From Limnomonas spitsbergensis (Eukaryota > Chlorophyta > Chlorophyceae > Chlamydomonadales): 64,000 nucleotides of DNA. The position numbers were made by a program, and so were the translations under genes. Shown piece after piece: positions 12,325-41,500 of the stretch. The notes under the pieces are model-generated. The model searched no databases. It was not told the origin of the DNA and saw nothing but the letters and a program-made list of their open reading frames with translations. The stretch's first letter is position 1. Every line of letters begins with the position of its first letter. Where the stretch lies: positions 992,001-1,056,000 of the forward strand of contig JAYJMM010000025.1 of NCBI GenBank assembly GCA_037349105.1, in the 5' to 3' direction.

Positions 12325-12795
12325 TGGCCCGGCTCGCAGCCACCGGCCACCACAGGTGTCACAGGAGCTGCCTCCCTCTGCAAGCACAGCTGCGGCGCCT
12401 GCACCTGCAGTTGGCCTGGCTTGCAGCCACCGGCCACCACAGGTGTCACAGGACCTGCCTCCCTCTGCAAGCACTGCCGCGGCGCTTGCACCTGCAGTTG
12501 GCCTGGCTCGCAGCCACCAGTCACCACAGGTGTCACAGGACCTGCCTCCCTCTGCAAGCAATGCCGCGTCGCCTGCACCTGCAGTTGGCCCGGCTCACAG
12601 CCACCGGCCACCACAGGTGTCACAGTACCTGCCTCCCTCTGCAAGCAATGCCGCGTCGCCTGCACCTGCAGTTGGCCTGGCTCGCAGCCCCCGGCCACCA
12701 CATGTAACATAGGGGCTGCCTCCCTCTGCAAGCACAGCCGCGGCGCCTGCACCTGCAGTTGGCCTGGCTCGCAGCCACCGGCCACCACAGTTTGA
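12325..12795 (-). repeat. 87-bp in-frame repeat, 6 copies
   Basis: Encodes 29-aa units beginning VVAGGCEPGQLQVQA within the giant frame. Units start at 12340 and 12427 and recur every 87 bp. Reading frame is preserved, so the repeat expanded while the protein was under selection, or by chance in multiples of three. Confidence 0.9.
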
Positions 12796-14753
12796 TCCTC
12801 CTGATCCTGTTTATCCTGCTCTGGGACGACCCCAAACCTCGCATAATCCTCAGCCTCGCTTGCCCTGCGCGGGCCAGGCCTGTGCTCAGCCCTTCCTGTC
12901 AGATCACTGCTGATCAGGTGCAGCTGCTCGCTAGCTACCGGGCTATCCTGCCTTGGTGAAAAGGCCCTCCCCCAGGCCTGCTGTAGGTCCCTGGGGCTTG
13001 GCTCACTGTCACTGCTGAGGATATCAAACATGGACCAGCCGCTGGGGGTTACCTGACCTCCTGGCTGCTTCACACGCCAGGTCACTGCCTCCAAGGGTGT
13101 GCACTGCTGACGCACAGCCAGGCTCCTTAACCTCACCTGCTCCGGATCATTCTGGTCATCCCCCTGGACTTCTGTCCAGTACAGATCTTGCTCTCCTTGT
13201 AACGCAGGGAATTCTTCTGTTAAGGTGATTACTGCGTCACACGCAACTTTCCACACTCCAGCGATCCACTGCCCTAGCATGTTCCACCCTATTGGCTGAG
13301 CCAGATCCTCCTTCCTTTTTACTGGGGGCCATTTCGCAGTGGCGTCTTTTGCTCTACCCACCGCCTGCAGATCTGCATGTTTCATGATCACCTGACCTCC
13401 ACCACGGGGCATCGTACCGTTCTCTTTTTTAACGCACTGCGCAGCACTTGCCACTCTCAGCAGCCTCTTCTGCGTCGCGTATTCTGGCCCACTGCCTAGG
13501 TCTCTGGCTCCCTCGCACTCTGCTGCCCTCTCTGGGGCTGCAGAGGCGCCTGCCCCTTGATCACCGTGATCGGGCTTGTTCATGACTCGACGCGCAGCCC
13601 CTGCCCCACTGGGCATGTCCTGCTGCGGTGCGCCTTCTGGACCACTGTCCCGATCTGCGCCACTGGTCTGCGACACCTCAGCGGCCGAGTCCAATGTCAG
13701 CTCAGGGGTTCTTCCTCCCTGTCTCAACCACTGCGCATATTCCAGGCCTTGCCTTGGAATATCCAGGGTTGATTGGGGCACTGGCCCACCTCGGCCAATC
13801 CCTTTGTGCGACACTCCAGCGCCCACAGTGCCATCAGCCTGCCCAACGCTCTTGGGCCAAGCTTGATCTGCACTGGGCACCTTGCACCCCAAAGCTGCGG
13901 GATCCTCGATCCCTGCTAGCCCGCGGGAAATACGCATCGCTTCTCCCTCAAGCGCCATCTGCTGCTCTGAGTCCAGTCCTGTCATGGGTCGCTGCCCCCT
14001 TTCCTCCCGAACTGGGTCTGAAAGTTCCTCTTCGGAGATCAGGTCAGCCCAAGGCTTTCCCACCGGCACCGCTGATTTTTTAAGTGCTGCCAGTGGCTCT
14101 GCACTGGCCTGCAAGACCTGCCTGGTCACCGCTGGCTGGGCAACTGCCCCCTCGCGCTTGACCACTGCAGGCACTCGCCTGCTCTCCATTTCCTCTCCAC
14201 CTGGCTGAAATCTGTCACGGCCTGCTAGCCCCCCTGGGGCTGCGGCGATCTCTGCGTTGTGTTCCGGCTGACAGGGCTCCACCAGTACCCGCTGCGCAAC
14301 CCTCACCACCCTGGGCGGAATCTGTTGCGGAGTGGCATCTGGACCACTGTCACGCCGTATGACGCTGCTCTGGGACACCTCAGCCACCTGATCCAAGATC
14401 AGATCTGGGGTTCCCGCCTGCGTCGGACCCTGCTCAAATTCCAGGCTGCTCCTGGAATCAGCGGGCAGTGGGCCTCCTCGCCCAATGCCTATCCTCGTCA
14501 CGCACACAGCACCATCGGCTAGCATTCCTGCCTCTCTGGGCAGGAAGCGGTCAGGTCCTGACACCTTGCAGGCCCCTGCGGCCGGATCCACTGGCCCTGC
14601 CAGTTTCTCCGCCATCCGCAGGGCTTCCTCTGCAATCAGTGAATCAGCCACCTCTATCAGGTCTGCACCTGGCTCCAGCCCCCGCACGCGCCCACTACGG
14701 CGTTGGGCGTCGGGGTGCTGGTGCCTATCAGGATGCAGGTTACACTCTGCCAT

Positions 14754-15451
14754 TTCTACAGACAATTATACGACCCACACGATCCTGCAATGTGCTGGCA
14801 ACACCAGAACAGGATCTGCTAACGCTCAGGCTTCTGCCTCTTGCACCTACTGCAGCCTGGTGAGGGCCTGCCAGTCAGGTCAAGACGATAGGTACAGCAA
14901 AAAAACAGGACAGGTCTCTGCCTTCCTGCTCTTTCTTGCTAATCAATCGGAATCTGGCGGAATCCTCCGTCGCCTTCAGCACCTCCCACATTTCTGGCTG
15001 GGCAGCTCTAGATGACACACGCCCTGCGTGGATGTAGCCTCTTGCGTGGTGTCCGCTCAGCTTCGTGGTCCTGCGGGGATGCTCTGGTCCACCAAAAAAA
15101 TTCAAACTTGGATCTTCAATCCACAAGTTCACTTCTGTCAATGATGACAGATTGGATCCACCTGATCTCAATCTTCCATCACACAGACAGTATTTGCTGG
15201 GTGTATAAGTCCACAGCCAAATCTTCAAGCCTCTCTGGGCCTGGCACTGAGTTGCCACACACAGTAATTCACAGGGTTTAACTTGGCAATCTCTCTCTGG
15301 AGATTACCTCAGCCAAATTGCAGTTCAAGCACCTTTCCAAGGTCATTTTTTGACAAGCAGAATTCAAATCTTTGAAGCACAAACACCTTCTGCAGGAACT
15401 GGCGAATCAGGCTGATCAGGCTAGATTCACTTCGTCCCTTTCAAAAGGACA
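14754..15451 (-). other. Upstream arm of the insert with a possible small exon
   Basis: A 127-codon minus-strand frame (15258-14875) contains …GGPEHPRRTTKLSGHHARGYIH… and could be an upstream exon spliced to the acceptor before ATG 14753. There is no family match. The terminal 15421-15450 is the inverted copy of part of repeat B. Confidence 0.35.
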
Positions 15452-16089
15452 CGAGATGTGCGCTTCAGGTCCGTGGCGGACTTCTTCCTCACGACAGTGA
15501 TGGACGCCTCCGGGCAGACTCAGTGACTACTCACTGGCTGCGGGTGCTCAACGAGTTAAGCTTCGAAACTTGTATTTGAATGTCAGGCAATATCTTTGGG
15601 AGGCACAGGCCTTCTGGCTGTCTGGTCGCGATCCAGCTGGGCGATGATAAGGGCACTTACCGCGTCACATGCGGTGAGGGGACGGGAACGTAGACTGCGT
15701 ACTTCTCTTCTGCAGTGGTCTCGACCCTCGACTGAGGTTCTTCTTCTCTCCTGCTATCTCAGCGGAGGTTGAGCTTGTCTTGACTTGATATAGGTACTGA
15801 CGTTATGAACACCTCAGGTCTCATGCATTGGATGACGGCCGGAGCTTGTTACATACCGTAAGAGGTCTGTCCTTTAGAAAGGGACGAAGTAGCTAGTTTG
15901 GCAATTGCCGGGATATATATTGAATCGGCAAACCCTAATTCAGAGTACGGGAAAGCTAAACCCCTAGCGTGAGCGGGTTTCTGGGTTCCAGTTCAAATAA
16001 GGAGACTCCGCAGGAAGGCTGCGAAGTCTCCGCGGTCGCAAACTGCGGCCTAAACGGTTCTGGCACGTATACCGTGATATACCGTGACA
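15452..16089. repeat. Distal copy of repeat part B
   Basis: Matches 6425-7056 nearly base for base. It ends at GTGACA, after which unique sequence begins. It includes the same hairpin (about 16002-16032). Confidence 0.9.
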
Positions 16090-17734
16090 CAGGGCTGGGG
16101 CAGGGGCAGGGCTTTCTTACACCCCCGGAGATTAGTCAACCGGCGGCCAACGTGAAGTGCCTGGTCAACGCATGTCAAGCTACAGGGAAGGGGCCCTAAA
16201 TCCTCAAAAAATCGTGTTTCACATCAGGAATACCGAGACACCCTCCCAAAGGTCCTTTGGCGCAACTGCCATGTCAAACGGATGAGTTTGAAGAAGCAGG
16301 ACTGCACCTCCAGACTGGTCCATGAAAAAATGGGCAAACTGAGAGCTGACAGGAAACTGGTACAGTTTTTATTCAAGTGGGAGCCTGGCTACCCCCTAAT
16401 GAAAAAAACGGCCAATGGGGGTGAAACCATAGTTGGCGAATGGCTGGTAAAAGTGTAGAACAGTACCTACCCGTTGGGCCCTGCTGAACGCCGCAGGGCT
16501 CGTCCCATGGTTACTCAGTACGGCCGTAATCCCGTACCGTTTAACCGTACCGTATTGTCCATTTTCCTACTAGATCATCCCATTATGTCCGTACCGTACC
16601 GTACCGTACCGTACCGTACCGTACCGTACCGTACCGTATTCCAAACCGGGTTACCCTGCCTCGGCCGCGTGGGGCTAGTGGAGTGGTGGCCTGCTTTTGC
16701 ATCAAGCAGCCCTGCAAATCACATGCCTGGTGGCACGCATGGAGGTGTGATGTCTCGTTATGACATGCCTGGTTTCAAAAGTTACGATTATCCTTACCTG
16801 TCTGACCCGTTAAGAACGGCTGCATACCCTCTGGGCCCTCCTGAACGCTCGGCCGTGTGGGGCTGTTAATAGATGAGCAAGCTCAACTCCAGCTCCATGC
16901 ACAGCCAGGACCATGGTGCAGTCATGCCTCCTCCTACGTGGTTGCCATAAGTGTTTTACTCTAGGACCATTTCCTGCCCTGCCCCCAGCCCGTGTGGGCA
17001 AACCTGAATTCAATGCCTCGAAGGTTTCATCTTCGAAAGCGCAGGACATTTTTACGCGGTTTTGTAAGACTTCTGTTCTGGTCGGAATCACGGGGGAATT
17101 TTACTTCAGGCTTTATACAGGCAGCAGAAATGAGTTGTGCTTCCAAACTTTCCAACGGCATTCAACCAGACTGTCTTTTTAGTTGTTGTGGGCCTTAAAT
17201 CACAGAGGGTGCAAATCACAAAGGCTCCTAAAACGATTCGCACACTTCATACATCCTTTGTTGATGGGCAAATGTCCCATGCATCAAATGTGATGCTCTG
17301 CTGATCTGCAAAACCCAGTGAAAACGTCACATCCTCATCTTGGTGTATGCAGTACCTGAAGTGCTGCTCCCAACAAGGGTTACCCGGTACATACATACAA
17401 TATAGTACGGGCAAATTGGACGGAATGGTCAGAAAATGGCCCATACGTTGTTTTGAAACGGTCAGTATTGTTTAAGGGTGCGGTACGGTATGGTAAGCGG
17501 TCTGGTAAAACAGCTACCGTACCCATACGCGTTTTACCAGACCGGTGAACGCATTTAGGTGGTCCGTTGAACGCGTGTGGGTGGTCCGGTGGTCCCTTTT
17601 TTACGGGATTTAGGTCCAAATAGCCGTACTGGGTAGTAAGCAGCCCAGGTCCTAACAGGGTAACTAGGGCTTGGTGCGCACTCCAGCCTGAAGGCCTCCG
17701 CCCCAAGCCCTAAGCTTCACACATGGTCATATAA
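16090..17734. other. Intergenic; contains a TACCG microsatellite and dispersed-repeat fragments
   Basis: No gene supported. At 16590-16638 there is a pure GTACC pentanucleotide run. At 16480-16520 and 16840-16870 there are GGGCCCTGCTGAACG-like fragments resembling the ends of the LINE-tail family seen at 46-60 kb. At 17255-17330 there is a member of the GATGCATGGGAC family. Confidence 0.5.
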
Positions 17735-17944
17735 GTGTGGACAGCACCTCCAACAGAACACCCAGAAAGTTAGCCAGGGTTTGGTGATCACTGTGGCCAT
17801 AAGCCCTTCGCACTAGTCCCACACTTCACACATCGTCATCTAAGTGTGGGCAGTACCTCAAGCACTACAACCAGCACCTTAGCCAGGGTTTGGTGATCAC
17901 TGTGGCAATAAGCCCTTCACACTAGTCCCACACTTCACTCAACC
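17735..17944 (-). repeat. Decayed copies of the carboxypeptidase stop-exon tail
   Basis: AAGTGTGGGCAGTACCTCAAGCA (17946 onward, the real exon end) recurs in altered form at about 17846 and 17736. On the minus strand these read LLEVLPTLR-like tails. They lie just past the stop codon, so they would fall in the 3' UTR or downstream. Confidence 0.8.
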
Positions 17945-37063
<19,119 letters not shown>

Positions 37064-37073
37064 CGTGTGCGGC

Positions 37074-38534
37074 CTGGCAGGGGGGAATAAAAGGGTTTAG
37101 GGTAAAGTCAAGGGACTAGCTATTTTTGTCAGCATGACAGGGTGAAGTGGGCGGGTGTGGCATTTTTCAGATTTTTTTCATCCACTGACACATGCATAGT
37201 AGTCTCCAATCATCTGGCACCGATGCGTACTTTCTTAATATTGGCGATTATAAACGCATTTCATTTTGCATACGGTATATGATATGCGGGCCCTGTCGCC
37301 CATGCACCAACTGCCGATGCAGCGAATGCCCATGCAACTACTGCCCATACACCTGCTGCCCATGCATCTACAGCCCATGCACCTATTGCCCATGCACCAA
37401 TTACCCTTGCACCTACCGCCCATGCACCAGGTATCCATGCACCTCCTGCCCATGCACCTACCACCCATGCACCTACTGCCCATGCACCTACCACCCATGC
37501 ACCTACCACCCATGCACCTGCTGCCCATGCACCTACTGCCCATGCATCTGCTGCCCATGCACCTGCTGTCCATGCACCTGCTGCCCATGCATCTGCTGCC
37601 CATGCACCTGCTGCCCATGCACCTGCTTTCCATGCACCTGCTGCACACATGCAACAGCTGCCCATGCACCTGCTGCACACATGCAACAGCTGCCCATACA
37701 CCCACTGCCCTTGCACCTACTACCCATGCACCAGATGTCCATGCACCTCCTGCACATGCACCAGCTGTATAACCATCTCCCCTCCCTCCTCTCCTCACCG
37801 GGCACTGCTCGTCTGCGGCTTCTGACCTATCACTCCTGCTCCTGTTGCTGCTCCTGCTGCCAGTGACGCTGCTCCCTTCAGTGAGGCCTGCGCTGCTACT
37901 GACGGTGTGGATGGCTTCCTGCTGATACACCTCGTGGTCGATGAGGGCCTAATGAGGGCGGGGAGCAGCTTTGCTTGGGCGCCTAGTTGGATCAGCAGGC
38001 GAGCTTGCATGTCAAGTGAGAGAGGACTAGTCGGGAGGCGGATGCCGAGTGCTGACGTGTCACACAGTGATTACGTTGTAAGGTGGTTCGACGCGGTGAT
38101 TTGTAGAATGAGGACGGACAATGCCTGATAATAGAATTCGTGAGCACGATATGTCTAGAGGTGCCTGGTGGGATTTTTGGTCACGGGTGGCGGTATAGGT
38201 CAGAGAAGTAGGACAGGTGTGACCAGGAAAGGTGTGACTTGAACTGCAGCCAGCATTGCCCCCTCGGGGCGTTGTGGACCGCACGTGGCGGATTTCGGAG
38301 CCAGGTCGTGTGCACCACACAGCCTCATGGCAGCCCGCTAGCCACAACCGAGCATTGCCCTGCCCGGTCGACACCACCTCACATCAGACCCCGATACCGG
38401 AAGCATTGCACACATCGAACTCTCGATAACGTTCCCATCGCAATCCAGAAGTAAAATCTGCCAACCCCGATCGCTGTCACCCAAGCGCTCTACATATTAT
38501 CGAATTCACCTCCATAAACCCATTAACATTAGCT
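37074..38534. other. Divergent intergenic region between carboxypeptidase and polyprenyl synthase
   Basis: Contains a 15-bp array CCCATGCACCTGCTG at about 37290-37770. Minus-strand frames over it (GAWAA or GSRCM pentapeptide repeats) are repeat artefacts unless an undetected 5' exon lies here. Minus frames at 37790-38010 look mildly coding (MQARLLIQLGAQAKLLP…) but have no match. Promoters for both divergent genes should lie here, though no specific element is recognisable. Confidence 0.5.
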
Positions 38535-41500
38535 ATGTCGCGCCCGTTTACCTCCATGGACCGAGCATGTAGCGAGGCCTGCTCCACCAGCCATAGGGGT
38601 GCAGCCTCATGGACGCCGCTCAACAAGCACTCCAACAGCAACAAGAGGAACAGCGTAGTAGTGCCATGCACGACCTCATCTCCCATGGCTATGCGCTCCC
38701 CGAATCGCCTGGTGGAGCCATTTACCTCTCGCCCTGGCCGTCCAATCATGGTGTTGACCCCTGCCCGCGTCGAGCAACAAGTAGCATCAGCACCCCAAGT
38801 CCCATCACTGCACGGAGGAGTCGCCTCTCCTGCTGCGCTACTGGCCGAGGTGTTGTCGCCTGTGGCCGCAGACATGGAACAGATGAGGCTCAACCTTAAG
38901 AATGTGGTGGGGCAGCGACACCCGATGCTCATGGCAGCTGCGGAACAAATCTTCTCAGCAGGTGCGCACTAAGAAAGGAGATATACACTTGACATGGCGT
39001 CGAGTGATTCTTTTCCTGACGATAAACGTGACCAGTGGGGGACACGTCGTGCGGGGGGGCGGGGAATCCGCCAGTGCACATGACGTCGCTTTCCTCCACC
39101 TGCGCTGCTTCGCTAACGACCACGTTGTCCTGGCACATGATTGGAATCGCCTTGATGTTTTATCTGTGAGAGGACTTGATGGCGAAGGTTGCAGACATGT
39201 GCTGATCGAGTGTGAGGACTCGTTGAGGGAGTAGAGTCGGTCATGTGCGTGGCCGGGACACCATATCATCCATGGTCGTGAATAGCGAAACCATGGACGG
39301 ACTTTGCCAGCCCAAATCGGAGGTGAAGAAATATATGCAGCGAATCCGGTCGAAAGCATGGATTGCGCCTCCACCGCGCACTCGCCCCTCATCGTCCACC
39401 CGCGTTCACGGGTTACACTTGTTCGGCCGGGATCCTCACCAGTACCCCGTGTGACGTTGTTAAGTCACACTTAATCCACCTTAGCCACCTCAATAGATGC
39501 GTCCACTCGTTGAAGTCCTCGTATTGACCTCGTCCGCACAATGTCCCTGACCCTGCCCCCCGCCCCCGTATCATGCCTCCTTACCCCTGCGCATACTGTA
39601 TGTCTCCTTACCCTTATGCCCTTTGCATGCCCCTTGCTCAGGTGGAAAGCGCCTGAGGCCTGCCATTGTCTTTCTTGTGGCCTATGCCACCAACCAGCTG
39701 GCTGGGGAGAGGTGAGCAGCATGCCCATGTCTAAGTCATTTGAAAATAGGGGCATGCGAGACAGGCCAGGGGCTGACGGTTAAAGAAACATTACATGGTT
39801 TTGAAATAAACCATGCAAGGGGCTGGGGACAACCAAAGCTTACAAGGGTGGAGCTTAGGACGCGCATGAGGTATCTGGACATGCCTCGTTTCGCTTGCCT
39901 GCCTCCACGATGGCCACCTACCCACCAGTGCTGGGCACTGGCACCAATCAAGGGCCTCGGAAGTGAAACAGTCTGTTGCGCAGTGAAAAGCAAGGACCAA
40001 TAATATCATGCCTTGAGTACCGTGAACTGAACTGAACCGGGTGACAGCACAGGGCCACGATAGGAAAATGGCCCAACTCTGGTACGCATGAATTTCTACC
40101 TTCCTCTTTGTGCAGGACCATGACTAGTAAGCACTACTGAACTGACCGCGCCCCCCCCCCCCCTTACGAGCAGGACCATTACTGAGCGCCACCGCAAGCT
40201 GGCTGAGATCATGGAGATGATCCACACAGCGTCCCTAGTACATGATGATGTCCTGGACGAATGCAACACGAGGAGAGGTGAGAAACATGGATTAATAAAA
40301 TAGTCATTTGGTAGTGGTAAACGTATTTGCATAGCCGGTACTGACATTTTGAAATGGAGCACTAGCACATGATGATTACGGGTATATACTGGATACATGT
40401 GATGCAGGGAGACGCGAGAAACGCTGGAGGTCATGATGCTGCGTCATTTTCAGTGGGAAAGGATCATCATATGCACTATTGCACTCCCACCCCCACCCCC
40501 TCCCAAGTTCTGCTGTGCATGCAACCACACCCGCCATGCATTTGATCACCGCACCCAGCCACTAACCCCGTCCTGCATGCTTGCCCCTGCCCCTTAACAG
40601 TCAAGGAGACAATTCACGTTTCATTACCTGCCTTGTTGGTGTCCATGATACGCACCCGGACCCCACCACACCTCTGGGCAGTGCTGTTGTGCATGCAACC
40701 ACACCCGCCATGCATTTGATCATCGCACCCAGCCACTAACCCCGTCCTGCATGTTTGCCCCTGCCCCTGAACAGGCAAGGAGACAATTCACGTTTTATTA
40801 CCTGCCTTGTTGGTGTCCATGATACGCACCCGGACCCCACCACACCTCTGGGCAGTGCTGTTGTGCATGCAACCACACCCGCCATGCATTTGATCATCGC
40901 TCCCCTCCACTCGCACCCACCCCATCCTGCATGTTTGCCCCTGCCCCTGAACAGGCAAGGAGACCATTAACAGCATGTACGGGACACGTGTGGCAGTGCT
41001 AGCTGGGGACTACCTGTTTGCACAGTCATCCTGGTTCCTGGCAAACCTAGAGAATATTGAGGTGAGCTTAGTTGGTGGAACAGCTTCAGGAGCAAGAATA
41101 TGTCCCGGAAGCTTTGGACAAGAAGAGAGGAGTTGCACGAACGCTGGTGTGGTTATGATAGTAGGGGACTAGGGGACTATCTGTTTGCCCAGTCATCCTG
41201 GTTCCTGGCAAACCTGGAGAATATTGGGGTGAGCTTAGTTTTTTGAAAGGCTATTGGATGATGGAGAAGTGCTTTGGGTTGAAAGAGAATTGCACAAACT
41301 CTGGTGTTGCAGTGTTAGCTGAGGAAATCTGTCTGCACAGTCATCCTGGTTTTTGGCAAGCCTGGGAAATGTTGTGGTGGGTTCTTTGGATGAAGGGCTC
41401 CTTAAGCTGGACCAAGTTTAGGAGGGGGGGGGGGATGAAGAGGAAAAAATATCATGAACCCGGGTATGGCAGTACAAGCAGGGACGCATCTATTTGCCCA

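Larger units (their letters stand above)
8070..14753 (-). pseudogene. Giant insert-encoded protein (~2,227 codons) with two nonsense codons; gag-like C-terminus
   Basis: The frame from ATG 14753 to the stop at 8070 is open except for TGA at 12032-12030 (about codon 908) and TAG at 9629-9627 (about codon 1709). Both could arise by single C-to-T changes (CGA, CAG). Order: a module with AGPVDPAAG…GIGRGGPLPAD…EVSQSS (about codons 20-240); a second copy (about 275-410); a QPIGWNMLGQWIAGVWK segment; six 29-aa repeats (about 655-810); a Cys/His cluster CMFCGFECEHSDNACEH (about 1110); a third module copy and a second QPIGW segment; eight 18-aa QPSWQSQEPPRGQADG repeats; an RS/acidic linker; and a C-terminal part (codons ~1884-2227) that resembles retrotransposon gag (…SHMFYEGLPVATRVKL…). 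The start could be further upstream: an AG acceptor precedes ATG 14753. No catalytic domain is recognised. The gag assignment rests on resemblance only. Confidence 0.65.
7060..16089 (-). mobile_element. Second A/B repeat copy interrupted by an ~8.2 kb insert; non-autonomous retroelement-like
   Basis: Part A' (7060-7292) and part B' (15452-16089) together equal the neighbouring uninterrupted unit, but 7293-15451 separates them exactly at the A/B junction. The flanks ACTCG (left) and ACACG (right) could be a 5-bp target duplication with one change. The insert carries a single long minus-strand frame with a gag-like end and no visible reverse transcriptase, integrase or transposase. An alternative reading takes B and B' as ~630-bp long terminal repeats of a non-autonomous LTR element in minus orientation. 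That does not explain why A flanks B on both sides. The insert's right end (15421-15450) is also an inverted copy of a piece of B (6837-6864). Confidence 0.6.

Noticed and set aside
10261..12795. Plus-strand frames of about 390-400 codons
   Set aside because: Antisense shadows of the GC-rich giant minus-strand frame; composition follows the other strand's codon structure.
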